Origin: Sarcodiotheca gaudichaudii
Taxonomy: Eukaryota; Rhodophyta; Florideophyceae; Gigartinales; Solieriaceae
DNA: 27,464 nucleotides
Reading direction: 5' to 3'
NCBI GenBank assembly: GCA_032355985.1
Contig: JAUKVZ010000018.1
Coordinates: 1-27,464, forward strand
The notes beneath the pieces were generated by a model that did not search any database, had not been told where the DNA came from, and worked only from the letters and a program-made list of their open reading frames with translations. Both the position numbers and the translations under genes were made by a program. Below are positions 1 to 10,473 of this stretch, piece by piece (within the stretch, counting starts at the first letter, position 1; each line of letters starts with the position of its first letter).

Positions 1-23
1 TAACTGATGGAAAATAAAGTTTT

Positions 24-272
24 ATGCGTTTATCAAAAATTAAATTTGAAGTTAAAAAAACGTTTGCGAGAAAACTAAAAAAAAGGAAGTTTTCTAAGGC
101 AACTGCGTTAAAAATATTGGGTATGGGTCCTAGTTTATTATCTTTTTTAAAAAAACAACAAAAACTAAACCTAAATAAGCATTGTATTTCAAGTTTAATT
201 ACAGAAGAACAAGGTACTTTTGTAGTATTACATTTTTGGTTCGGAAAATGTTTCAAAAAGTTACTATTTTAG
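24..272 (+). CDS. rpl20: Probable mitochondrial ribosomal protein L20
   Basis: An 82-residue, very basic protein starting at an ATG. The N-terminal half is Lys/Arg rich (KKTFARKLKKRKF). The second half fits the bL20 C-terminal pattern: a short SFLKKQ helix, then LNLNKHCISSLI, which parallels the LNRKxLxxLA motif of L20, then a TF..L segment. L20 is a large-subunit protein that binds 23S rRNA early in assembly. The gene precedes rns, where red algal mitochondrial genomes often carry rpl20. It lacks most of the long N-terminal extension seen in bacterial L20 (about 115 residues). The TAG stop at 270-272 lies inside an inverted repeat that brackets rns, so cutting there would trim this mRNA at its stop codon. 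The assignment rests on a short motif and on position. Confidence 0.6.
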   Translation: MRLSKIKFEVKKTFARKLKKRKFSKATALKILGMGPSLLSFLKKQQKLNLNKHCISSLITEEQGTFVVLHFWFGKCFKKLLF

Positions 273-279
273 GGTAGCA
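265..279 (+). repeat. Left arm of rns-flanking inverted repeat
   Basis: TATTTTAGGGTAGCA is a perfect 15-nt reverse complement of 1645-1659. The two arms lie on either side of the small-subunit rRNA and could pair in the precursor RNA. The arm overlaps the stop codon of rpl20. By analogy with bacterial pre-16S stems, it may be a processing site; this role is inferred. Confidence 0.7.
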
Positions 280-295
280 AATCAAATAAACCCAA

Positions 296-511
296 ATTAT
301 ATTAAGAGTTTGATCCTGGCTCAGAATGAACGCTAGTGGTTGGCTTAACACATGCAAGTTGAACTAATGTTTAGCGAACGGGTGAGTAATACATAGAAAT
401 TAACCCTAAATTGAATTAGTTTAATTTAAGAAAAGTCTATGCAGAATTAGGTTGTTGGTTCATAGAATGTAGAACCAAGCCAGTGATTCTTAGCTGGTCT
501 GCGAGGATGAA

Positions 512-543
<32 letters not shown>

Positions 544-1582
544 TCTTTTAAGAGGCAGCAGTGGGGAATCTTAGGCAATGAGCGAAAGCTTGACCTAGCC
601 AAACCACGTGTGTGATGAAGATAATTATTGTAAAGCACTTTATTTGGTTTATAATTATGTTATTATATCAAAAAAAAGTCCTGGCTAATTTCGTGCCAGC
701 AGCCGCGGTAAAACGAAAAGGGCTAGCGTTATTCGGATTAACTGGGTGTAAAGGATGCGTAGGTTGAAAATCAACTATTAGTTTAAAATTAAAGTTTTAT
801 GCTTTAAATAACTATTAAAGTAATTTTCTTGAGTTCAATGAGAAGACTATGGAATTTTGAGTGTAACGGTAAAATGTGTTGATATTCAAAGGAACCTCTA
901 AAGCGAAGGCAATAGTCTAGATTGGAACTGACACTGAGGTATGAAAGCGTGGGTAGCAAAAGGGATTAGATACCCCCCTAGTCCACGCCCTCAACGATGA
1001 ATGCTATTCTTTGGATTTTCAGAGAAACAACTAACGTATTAAGCATTCCACCTGGGAACTACGATCGCAAGATTAAAACTCAAAGGAATTGACGGGGACC
1101 TGCACAAGTAGTGGAGCATGTGGTTTAAATCGATAATACGCGCAAAACCTTACCAATCTTTGTATAATACTGAGTATTACAGGAGTTGCATGGCTGTCGT
1201 CAGTCCGTGCCGTGAGGCGTTTGGTTTATTCCAACAAACGGACGAAACTTTTTTACATTAAATAATGTGTACCGCTAAGGATATCTTAGAGGAAGGCAAA
1301 AACAACGTCAAGTCCTTATGACCCTTATAGGTTGGGCTACTTTCATGTGCTACAATAAAATTTTCAATTAGAAGCCAAAATGCAAGTTTTAGCAAAACTA
1401 CAAAAAATTTTATTCGGATTGTTCTCTGCAACTCGAGAACATGAAGTTGGAATTACAAGTAATCGCAAATAAGAACGTTGCGGTGAATTAGTTCTCAGGT
1501 CTTGTACACACCGCCCGTCACGCTATGGAAATTTCTTTTATCTGAAAATTATTCTTAATTTACGGTAAAAAATGAACTGAAG

Positions 1583-1624
<42 letters not shown>

Positions 1625-1628
1625 AAAT
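296..1628 (+). rRNA. rns: Small-subunit (16S-like) ribosomal RNA
   Basis: Conserved 16S blocks appear in order: AGAGTTTGATCCTGGCTCAG near 304, GTGCCAGCAGCCGCGGTAA near 694, GGATTAGATACCC near 962, the AACTCAAAGGAATTGACGGGG block near 1077, TTGTACACACCGCCCGTCA near 1502, and AAGTCGTAACAAGGTAGCC near 1585. The gene is about 1.33 kb, roughly 200 nt shorter than the E. coli 16S gene. The 3' end reads AACCTGCGGCTGGAAAATAA, so the CCTCC anti-Shine-Dalgarno sequence is missing. The ends are approximate. The gene is enclosed by a perfect 15-nt inverted repeat (265-279 and 1645-1659). Confidence 0.97.
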
Positions 1629-1644
1629 AAAACAAAACAAAAAC

Positions 1645-1659
1645 TGCTACCCTAAAATA
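1645..1659 (+). repeat. Right arm of rns-flanking inverted repeat
   Basis: TGCTACCCTAAAATA is the exact reverse complement of 265-279. It lies 8 nt before the nad4L start codon. Pairing with the left arm would loop out the whole small-subunit rRNA. Confidence 0.7.
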
Positions 1660-1667
1660 AACAAAAT

Positions 1668-1973
1668 ATGTTGCATCAAATAAACTATATAAATGTGTCC
1701 TTGCTACTCTTTTTAATTAGTATGCTGGGTATTTTTTTAAATCAAAAAAATATTTTAGTTATGTTAATGTCTCTTGAAATGATGTTTTTAACAGTTAGCT
1801 TTAACTGAATTTCGTCATCCATTTATTTGGATGATATTGTAGGTCAAATTTTTTCGCTTTTAATATTAACAGTAGCTGCGGCTGAATCATCTATAGGTTT
1901 AGCAATATTAGTTGTATACTATCGTATAAGAAGCACAATTAGTGTGGAGTTAATGAGTCTAACAAAAGGTTAG
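1668..1973 (+). CDS. nad4L: NADH dehydrogenase subunit 4L
   Basis: A 101-residue membrane subunit of complex I (the NuoK homologue) in the proton-pumping arm. The frame opens [19 protein letters not shown] and contains the family signature [12 protein letters not shown], with the buried glutamate of the second helix, followed by a third helix [24 protein letters not shown] with its conserved AAAES glutamate. One TGA within the gene is read as Trp. The gene sits between rns and rnl, the usual red algal location, and lies between the two rRNA-flanking inverted repeats. Cutting both stems would release a short nad4L mRNA. It is missed if TGA is treated as stop. Confidence 0.95.
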
Positions 1974-1976
1974 CAG

Positions 1977-2002
1977 TTGGTTGGAAAATAATAAAATCTT
2001 TT
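1977..2002 (+). repeat. Left arm of rnl-flanking inverted repeat
   Basis: Two 10-nt blocks, TTGGTTGGAA (1977-1986) and AAAATCTTTT (1993-2002), are exact reverse complements of TTCCAACCAA (4611-4620) and AAAAGATTTT (4595-4604). The 6-nt spacers match in length, so the arms would form two helices separated by a symmetric internal loop around the large-subunit rRNA. The repeat begins 3 nt after the nad4L stop codon. Confidence 0.7.
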
Positions 2003-2035
2003 ATAAGAACATTTAAAGAACGTCTTGGTAAAGAA

Positions 2036-4305
2036 AAAAGGACGTCGCGCGACGAAACGTTATAAGTAGGCATTGGCTTGTGATCTATAAATTTCCTTTA
2101 GAAAACTATCTTATTGTAGATTATAAAAATATGCGAATTGAATCATCTTAGTAGCATTGATATCAAATCAACCGAGATCCCGTTAGTAGTGGCGAATGAA
2201 TGCGGTAAAGGCTTATTATTTATCATTTTTTAAATTTAACCTAAGAGGGTGTAAGTCCCGTAAAATGTAATCGATAAGTAATATTATAAGTAATACGAGT
2301 AAATTGTACGAACAAAGGAGGACCACCTTCTAAGCCTAAATTTTTCTTTAACCGATAGTGAACGAGTACCGTGAGGGAAAGACAAAAAATACCGTAAGGA
2401 AGCTGACTTAATAGATCAGTGTTTTGAATTTAAATGTTTAAATCATACTTGAAGTTTCTAATTTTTTAAGAATAACAAGGTGCCTTTTGCATAATGAGCC
2501 AGTAAGTTAATATTTACAGCAAGCTTAAAAATATTAATTGTAGGCAATTAAAAAGTTGTATATATTAAACCTGAAGCCAAGTGATCTAACTATGAGCAGG
2601 TTGATAACTCATTAACATGTTTTGGAAGACCGAACCCGTATATGTAGCAAAATATTGGGATGACTTGTGGTTAGGGGTGAAAGGCCAATCAAACTTGGCG
2701 ATAGCCGGTTTTTCACGAAAAGTATTTAAGTACTACGTTACTAAAAGTACGTTGTAGGTACAGTAACAAATTAAACAATGGGATGTATAAAGTTTATTGC
2801 GTTTAATTTAACTTTGAACTAAAACTTCACTTTAGTAACAGACAGTCTTTGGGCGATAAGGTTCAAGGACAAAAGGGTAACAACCCAGACCGTATACTAA
2901 GATCTCTAAATTATAACTTAGTGGGGAAGATTTGCATTATTTCAAATAAATTTGGGTAGGCTTAGAAGCAGCCTTCCATTGGAGAAAGCGTTTTAGCTCG
3001 CTATTTTTTAATGCAAGTTTAAAATAAACGAGGCTCCAAGTTATATATCGAAGTAACGGATCAGTATAATGTACTTGATGGTAGTGAAACATTCTGTTAA
3101 CTATTTAGAAGAACGAAAGTTTCTAAAATATAACCAGAAGCGCTAATGCTGGCATGAGTAGCGAAAACTATGTTTTAAAACATAGTCGCCTATTGTTCAA
3201 GGTTTTCAACGTAATTTTAAATACGTTGAGTTAGTCTGTCCTTAAAATTACAGTAAAAACTACAATTGATAGGAATTTACCAGTCATAAGTGCTTTAGCA
3301 TGAACGGGTCTAAAAATTTAAAGTTGTCTTTAATGGTTAAAAAACTGCAAACTTTAGATCCCAGGAAAAATTTATGACGTAGTTGACCGTACCTAAACCG
3401 ACACAGGTGAACATGTTGAGTATACAAAGGCGAATGAGTAAATTAAATTGAAGGAACTCGGCAAATTAACTCTGTAAGTTCGCGATAAAGAGTGCCAGTT
3501 AGTAAACTGGCGTCACAAAATAGAAAGCAACGACTGGTTACCAAAACCACAAGACTCTGCAAATTAGTAAATAAGACGTATAGAGTTTGACATCTGCCCA
3601 GTGCTTGAAGGTGATAAACGTAGGTTAAGTGCTTACGTTGTAATCCCAAGTAAACGGCGGTTCTAACTATAAGAATCCTTAGGTAGCGAAATTCCTTGAC
3701 GGGTAAGTTCCGTCCTGCATGAATGATGTCACGATTGCTTTACTGTCTCCAATTTAATCTCAGCGAAATTACATAGCCTATGAAAATGTAGGCAACCTGT
3801 AGTAAGACGGAAAGACCCTAGATCCTTTACTTTAATTTTATATTGAAAAAATAAACATGTTATGTAGAATAAATGGGAGTAATTAAATTACGCAAATGAA
3901 ATACCATTTTTCATGCTATGTTTTTTCTTTATTTATTTTAACAATAAAAATAGTATAAAATTGGGAGTTTACTTGGGACGAGTACCTCCTAAAATGTAAC
4001 GGAGGTGTACAAAGATAAATTTCAGTTGTTTGTAAAAACAATTAAGCGTATAATGGCAATAAATTTGTTTGACAGTTAGATTGATAAATCGTACTGGGAC
4101 GCAAGTCAGTCATAGTGATCCGGTATCAATGTGTGGAAATTGTACCGCTCAACAAATAAAAGGAACTCTAGGGATAACAGATTCATCATGGTTGAGAGTT
4201 CTTATTGATGCCATGGTTTGATACCTCGATGTCGACTCATCTTATCCTGGAATTGAAGCAGATTCCAAGGGTCTAGTTGTTCGCTAGTGAAGAAGGTACG
4301 TGAGT

Positions 4306-4342
<37 letters not shown>

Positions 4343-4590
4343 TGCTACAGGTCAGAAAAAATAAAAGTGTATTTTTAGTACGAGAGGACCAAAATATTTT
4401 AACCACTGGTGTATTGGTTGTTAGTACCATTAGCAAGCCAAGTAGCTAAGTTAACAAAGTTTATGTACTGAAAGAATCAATAGTACGAAAACTTCTTTTA
4501 ATTTTTTCAAGAATATTCTAGAAGACTACTAGATAGATCGGTTTGACATATATAATTAGTAATAAAGTTATCGAACAAATACGAATTTAT
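2036..4590 (+). rRNA. rnl: Large-subunit (23S-like) ribosomal RNA
   Basis: Recognisable 23S blocks include the GTAGGCATTGGC segment near 2067, equivalent to the bacterial 5' GGTGGATGCC; TAACTATAAGAATCCTTAGGTAGCGAAATTCCTTG near 3663-3700; the AAGACGGAAAGACCCTA block of the peptidyl-transferase region near 3803; GGGATAACAGA near 4171; and the sarcin-ricin loop AGTACGAGAGGACC near 4378. There is no intron, although rnl introns are known in some red algae. The ends are estimated from the conserved blocks; the flanking inverted repeat (1977-2002 and 4595-4620) sets outer limits. A span of about 2.55 kb is slightly shorter than the bacterial gene. Confidence 0.95.
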
Positions 4591-4594
4591 TCAA

Positions 4595-4620
4595 AAAAGA
4601 TTTTTAAAACTTCCAACCAA
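4595..4620 (+). repeat. Right arm of rnl-flanking inverted repeat
   Basis: AAAAGATTTT (4595-4604) and TTCCAACCAA (4611-4620) are exact complements of the two blocks in the left arm at 1977-2002. The arm ends 14 nt before the rps3 start codon. Confidence 0.7.
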
Positions 4621-4634
4621 TACTATTAAAAATA

Positions 4635-5318
4635 ATGCCACGTAAAATAAACCCTACTAGTTACAGGCTTGGTTTACTCCAACTTTGAAACTCAAATATA
4701 ACAACATATGGAAATACCATAAACTTTTTTCAGGAATCCAGAAATGTTTTCTTGGAGTTTCTTATTCTAAAATTCCTAAAAATCCATAGTCTCAAAGCAG
4801 GTAATCTTAGTTGGATAATATCTGCTTCAAAAGTATCTTTGGTCATAACGTGTGTAAGTTTGCATAAAGCAAAGGAGGATCTTAATGTTTTAGTTACAAG
4901 ATTAACTAATTTTATTTTGCTTACGTACAATTTACCTGCAAGAGTGTACTTGCTTCGAAGTTTGAATTGGCCTTGCACTTCTGAATTTCTGAAGTTTTAT
5001 TTTGACTTCAAACTTAAAAAAAACGACTCTTTTAAACAGGTACTCAAAGATGTTATTCAAATTGTTAACACGCAGCTTAATGCTAAAAAAATAGTTAGTA
5101 CTTCCTGTGGTCCTGTTTCACTAAGGTTGCAGGGTTTTAAACTAAAAGCTTCAGGACGATTTCCGAATTCAAGGAACCAAATGAGTCAATCTACTCAAAG
5201 TAATGTAGGGTCTATCGCGTTAGCGGAATTAAATAATTATGTGGAATATTCGCAAATACCAATTTTCACAAAGTCAGGGGTTTATAGTTTACATATATGG
5301 TTACTATACGCTACTTAA
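4635..5318 (+). CDS. rps3: Small-subunit ribosomal protein S3
   Basis: A 227-residue protein starting MPRKINPTSYRLGLLQLWNS, the standard organellar S3 N-terminus, with one TGA read as Trp in the LQLW motif. The C-terminal domain (about residues 165-227) has the S3 signature GFKLKASGRF, then VGSIALAELNNYVEYSQIPIFTKSG, matching the family's G-L-DY-TK-G pattern. The middle is short and AT rich. S3 binds 16S rRNA at the mRNA entry channel. The ATG at 4635 is preferred over a downstream ATG at 4752, because the conserved N-terminus would otherwise be lost. The 3' end overlaps a possible start of rpl16 by 22 nt; rps3-rpl16 is a conserved ribosomal-protein pair of bacterial origin. Confidence 0.95.
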
Positions 5319-5743
5319 ATCAAATATTTATGAACTTAAATAAAAAATTACACAATAAGTATAAAACCTGCTCTAGTTACAATTCACATATTTTAAAATT
5401 TGGTGAGTATGGCTTTAAAGCTCATAAATCTAGTGTTCTTACAGAAGCAAATATTGACTTGTTACAAAGGTCCTTAAGTAAGTTTCTTAAAAAAATTTCT
5501 AAGGGTTCTAAAGCAACGAAATACTGAAATCGTCTGCAAGTAAATTCAACAGTAACTCGTTTAAGTCCCGAGTCACGCATGGGTAAGGGTAAAGGAGCTA
5601 TTCTTCATAAAATCTTATATGTAAAAAAAGGGCAAATTATTTTTGAATTCTCGAGTATACCTCTTACCCAGATTTCTATTGTTTTGTCATTTTTAAATTC
5701 GAAGTTACCTCTTAGTATAAAATTATTAAAGAGAAGCATTTAA
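5297..5743 (+). CDS. rpl16: Large-subunit ribosomal protein L16
   Basis: 148 residues from the ATG at 5297, or 137 from an in-frame ATG at 5330. L16 hallmarks are visible: KFGEYGFKAHKSSVLTEANID (bacterial FGxYGLxAxxxxxxTxxQIE), then the TVTRLSPESRMGKGKGA block, matching the family's RMGxGKGxxxxW, then the KGQIIFEF strand. One TGA (5525) is read as Trp. L16 organises the A-site region of the large subunit. The 5330 start lies 11 nt after the rps3 stop and gives a more typical N-terminus; the 5297 start would overlap rps3. The sequence does not settle the start. Confidence 0.93.
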
Positions 5744-5754
5744 TTAATAAATGT

Positions 5755-5826
5755 GGGGAAGAAACTTAAAGGTTGAGTGTTAGTCTGTCGCACTAAAAGT
5801 TGCGGGTTCGAGTCCCGTCTTCCCCG
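5755..5826 (+). tRNA. trnD: tRNA-Asp (anticodon GUC)
   Basis: A cloverleaf with acceptor GGGGAAG/CTTCCCC, anticodon GTC and T-arm GCGGGTTCGAGTCCCGT. It separates rpl16 from cox1 and could serve as a processing punctuation mark. Confidence 0.95.
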
Positions 5827-5877
5827 TCGTTTTCGAGATAAATAAAGACTATTGTACATAATACTATTAAATAAAAA

Positions 5878-7484
<1,607 letters not shown>

Positions 7485-7485
<1 letters not shown>

Positions 7486-8291
7486 TGTATTACTATTCAT
7501 CCAACATTTTTTTCAACACTCTTGCAAATAATTCTATACTGTTAAATTGCCAGCCAATTTCTCACTGCGATGCAGCTGAAAATTGGCAGGTAGGTTTTCA
7601 AGATCCTGCAACACCTATTATGGAAGGTATTATTAATTTACATCATGACTTGATGTTTTTTATTGTCGTTGTTTCCGTATTTGTTAGTTGAATGCTAGCA
7701 AGAACTTTATGGCATTTTGATAAAGTTCAAAATACTAGTGCTTCTTCGTTAAGTCACGGTACATTTATAGAAGTAATTTGGACAGTAACCCCTGCAATAA
7801 TATTGCTAGTCATAGCCGTACCTTCTTTTTCTTTATTATATGCCATGGACGAAATAATTTCGCCAGCAATCACAATAAAAACTTTAGGTCATCAGTGATA
7901 CTGGAGTTATGAGTATTCTGATTATACAAACAATTCTGATGAAGCAATAGCGTTTGATAGTTACATGATACCTGAAGAAGATCTCGAGTTTGGTCAATTA
8001 AGACTACTTGAAGTTGACAATCGTTTGGTGGTACCTGTAAATACTCACATAAGAGTTATTGTTTCTGCAGCAGATGTTTTACACAGTTGAGCTGTACCTT
8101 CTTTAGGTATTAAGTGTGATGCTATTCCAGGACGACTAAATCAAACTTCTATGTTTGTTAAAAGAGAAGGTTTATATTATGGACAGTGTAGTGAAATATG
8201 TGGAATTAATCACGGCTTTATGCCGATCCTTGTAGAAGCTGTATCACTTCCTAATTACATTACTTGAATTTATAATAAATTGGACGACTAA
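7485..8291 (+). CDS. cox2: Cytochrome c oxidase subunit 2
   Basis: A 268-residue complex IV subunit that carries the CuA centre. Two transmembrane helices (near residues 45-68 and 95-120) are followed by a soluble domain with the aromatic [10 protein letters not shown]-type segment and the CuA ligands in [16 protein letters not shown] near 8185-8230. UGA codes for Trp at several conserved sites, including the helix boundary at 7689. The ATG overlaps the cox1 stop by one base (TAATG), so the two may be translated from one message with coupled termination and re-initiation. Confidence 0.98.
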
Positions 8292-8292
8292 C

Positions 8293-8412
8293 ATGCGCTT
8301 TAGTATGTTACAGTTGTTACTTCTTCTAAGTTTGTTTTTAGTTTTTTTCAAATTCAAACCTGAATTCTTCATTTCTGTACTGCAAAAATTAAAAAATTAC
8401 ATAAAACACTAA
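8293..8412 (+). CDS. Small hydrophobic 39-residue frame between cox2 and cox3
   Basis: An ATG just after the cox2 stop opens a 39-codon frame ending in TAA, 7 nt before the cox3 ATG. The product starts MRFSMLQLLLLLSLFLVFFK, a single hydrophobic segment, and ends in a basic tail (LQKLKNYIKH). The frame fits neatly between two genes on the same strand and fills most of the gap. I do not recognise a family. A chance frame in AT-rich DNA is possible; alternatively it is a short membrane peptide translated from the cox2-cox3 message. Confidence 0.35.
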   Translation: MRFSMLQLLLLLSLFLVFFKFKPEFFISVLQKLKNYIKH

Positions 8413-8419
8413 GTTCAAA

Positions 8420-9238
8420 ATGATATCGTTAACAAAAGTTTCTAAATCTGTACAAAGGCATCCTTTTCACTTGGTAGATCCAAGTCCGTGACCATTTGTT
8501 GCTTCTTTAACTGCGTTTGGGTGTGCTGTAGGTTTAGTAATGTACATGCACGCGTACACAGGCGGAAGTTCTCTTCTTCTAACAAGTTTTTTAATTTTAT
8601 TATGTGTTATGTTTGTTTGGTGACGTCATGTTGTTAGAGAATCTACTTATGAAGGTCACCATACTGGTATTGTACAAAGAGGATTGCGTTATGGAGTTAT
8701 TCTTTTTATAGTTTCCGAACTTCTCTTTTTCTTTGCTTTTTTTTGGGCTTTTTTCCATAGTAGTCTCGCTCCTACCGTTGAAATTGGGTCTATTTGGCCC
8801 CCAAAGGGAATAAATGTTTTAAGTCCTTGAGAAATTCCTTTCTTAAATACTATTATTTTATTATTATCAGGTTGTACGGTAACATGAGCGCATCACGCTA
8901 TGGTTGCTAATTTACGTACACAAGCGTTTATTTCTTTGTTACTAACTATCGTATTAGCAAGTGTATTTACGTCATTCCAAGCATTTGAGTACAATATGGC
9001 TGATTTCCGCTTGTCTGATGGTATTTATGGTTCGACATTTTATTTAGCCACAGGTTTCCACGGTTTTCACGTATTTGTTGGAACCATCTTTTTAGGTGTT
9101 TGTTTAGTACGTCTATTAACATACCAATTAACTCAACAACATCATTTTGGTTTTGAAGCAGCGGCTTGGTATTGGCATTTTGTTGATGTTGTTTGGTTAT
9201 TTCTATTTGTATCTATTTATTGGTGAGGCGGTTCATAA
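8420..9238 (+). CDS. cox3: Cytochrome c oxidase subunit 3
   Basis: A 272-residue, seven-helix subunit of complex IV. The N-terminus has [14 protein letters not shown], the family hallmark. Later come [10 protein letters not shown], the [13 protein letters not shown] helix, the [14 protein letters not shown] segment and a C-terminal [26 protein letters not shown] is read as Trp in PSPW, in the WAHH motif near 8885 and two residues before GGS at the end. It is packed between a small frame after cox2 and atp4 12 nt downstream. Confidence 0.98.
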
Positions 9239-9250
9239 AAGAATAAAAAA

Positions 9251-9808
9251 ATGTTAAACTATCTTGTTTTACTTATATTATCTACAACAGTTTTAATAAA
9301 ACATAATATTATACTATTAAATGAAGAAACGTTGATTTTAATATGTTTCATTACGTTTTTTTGGCTAGGTACAAAAAATTTATCGGGAGGTATAAATGAT
9401 AATTTAGAAGGAAAGATTTCTACTGTTAAAAATAATTTAGAGGGGTCCTTAAAAACCTCGCTTTTAAATTTGCAGAATTTGTTGGATATGCAAAAACGAT
9501 TTTGGGGTCTTCTTCAAAATTTCAAACAACTGGGGTACAACTGTTTAAAATTTACAGGTTTAATCACAGATACAATTGTAGCAAATTCAGCTCAGTCTTT
9601 ATCAGAGTTATTTCCACAAAAGCTGCAGTTCACAGCACGTTTAGAAAATCAAACTGCTAAACTTTTGTCTAAATTGATTATCTTAAAATTAAAAAAAATT
9701 GTAGAGCTGAAAGGTTTTTATTCTTCAGTTATGAGCAATCCTCATTTTGTGTGCTCTAATAAAATAGTGGTGAGAGAATGTATACAAAAAATTAGTTCCG
9801 TTAAATAA
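9251..9808 (+). CDS. atp4: ATP synthase F0 subunit b (Ymf39)
   Basis: 185 residues. The N-terminal hydrophobic helix (residues about 3-45) carries LLNEETLILICFITFFWLG, matching the NEE-xL-xxxCF motif that identifies Ymf39/Atp4 in protist and plant mitochondria. The remainder is mostly helical and charged, as expected for the peripheral stalk that links F0 to F1. The sequence is poorly conserved outside the first 50 residues, which is normal for this family. Its place between cox3 and cob is the usual red algal one and supports the call. Confidence 0.92.
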   Translation: MLNYLVLLILSTTVLIKHNIILLNEETLILICFITFFWLGTKNLSGGINDNLEGKISTVKNNLEGSLKTSLLNLQNLLDMQKRFWGLLQNFKQLGYNCLKFTGLITDTIVANSAQSLSELFPQKLQFTARLENQTAKLLSKLIILKLKKIVELKGFYSSVMSNPHFVCSNKIVVRECIQKISSVK

Positions 9809-9830
9809 AATTTTTAACTTGATAACAAAA

Positions 9831-9904
9831 GCGGGTATAGGTGAATCGGCTACACCATTAATTTTCCACATTGAAAGTTACCGGTTCGAATCCGGTTACC
9901 CGCT
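9831..9904 (+). tRNA. trnG: tRNA-Gly (anticodon UCC)
   Basis: Acceptor GCGGGTA/TACCCGC, anticodon loop TTTCCAC with anticodon TCC, and T-arm ACCGGTTCGAATCCGGT. It reads the GGN box together with trnG(gcc) on the other strand. Confidence 0.95.
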
Positions 9905-9945
9905 AATTTTGTCATAAAGTAAGTTAAATTAGAATCGTATAAAAA

Positions 9946-10017
9946 GGGAGTATAGTTTAGTTGGTAGAACGCCTGTTTTGCATACATGTAGCATAGGTTC
10001 AAATCCTATTATTTCCA
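9946..10017 (+). tRNA. trnA: tRNA-Ala (anticodon UGC)
   Basis: Acceptor GGGAGTA/TATTTCC with two G-U pairs, anticodon loop TTTGCAT (TGC), and T-arm ATAGGTTCAAATCCTAT. The anticodon stem has one mismatch. Confidence 0.92.
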
Positions 10018-10046
10018 ATAAGTTAAACAAATAATACGTACACCTA

Positions 10047-10472
10047 ATGCATTTGAGGTTAAATTTAAGACAAGTGCTTTTACAAAAATACGACGCGTTG
10101 GACTGTCAAAGTACTGAGTTATCTTCAGATGTTTTGGAAATGCACTTGATTCAAAATCATGATGCAGTACTTAAAAAGAGTCCTAGTGCTTACCATAAAA
10201 CGTTAGCCTTAGAGTTTTTGTCAACACAGAAGGTGTTGCATAGTACAGCGTCAAAGTCGTATCAATTAAATAACAAAGTAGTTACTACAATAAGAAAAGA
10301 TAATTACTTTCTGCTTCTAGATTACTTTACCAACACCATTCTGTTGTCTACTAAAAGTAAAGATGTAGTAAAAACACATGACAATCCTATTTTAAAAAAT
10401 TACTTAGTCGTATCGGAAAATCCTATTTCTTTTACTTCTATTATGATTAAAAGTAAATCATGTATTCAATAA
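10047..10472 (+). CDS. 141-residue protein, possibly a divergent ribosomal protein L5
   Basis: A full-length frame with ATG, no TGA codons and no transmembrane segment, placed between trnA and trnQ upstream of cob. The region near residues 50-100 recalls uL5: LALEFLSTQKV resembles the bL/uL5 ALELLTGQKP segment, is followed by SKSYQLNNK where L5 has KSIAGFK, and then by TIRKDNYFLLLDYFTNTILL where L5 has TLRGxxMYxFLDRLIxxxLP. The flanks do not align by eye. The protein is basic in its second half, as ribosomal proteins usually are. rpl5 persists in the mitochondria of cyanidiophyte red algae, so retention here would be possible but unusual. I leave the symbol blank because the match is weak. 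Confidence 0.6.
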   Translation: MHLRLNLRQVLLQKYDALDCQSTELSSDVLEMHLIQNHDAVLKKSPSAYHKTLALEFLSTQKVLHSTASKSYQLNNKVVTTIRKDNYFLLLDYFTNTILLSTKSKDVVKTHDNPILKNYLVVSENPISFTSIMIKSKSCIQ

Positions 10473-10473
10473 A

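Noticed and set aside
447-638. A 63-codon open frame on the minus strand
   Set aside because: It lies wholly inside rns and is an antisense reading of conserved rRNA.
3443-3649. A 68-codon open frame on the minus strand
   Set aside because: It is antisense to conserved large-subunit rRNA.
4730-4978. An 82-codon frame antisense to rps3
   Set aside because: rps3 on the plus strand has clear S3 motifs from 4635 and the antisense product has none.
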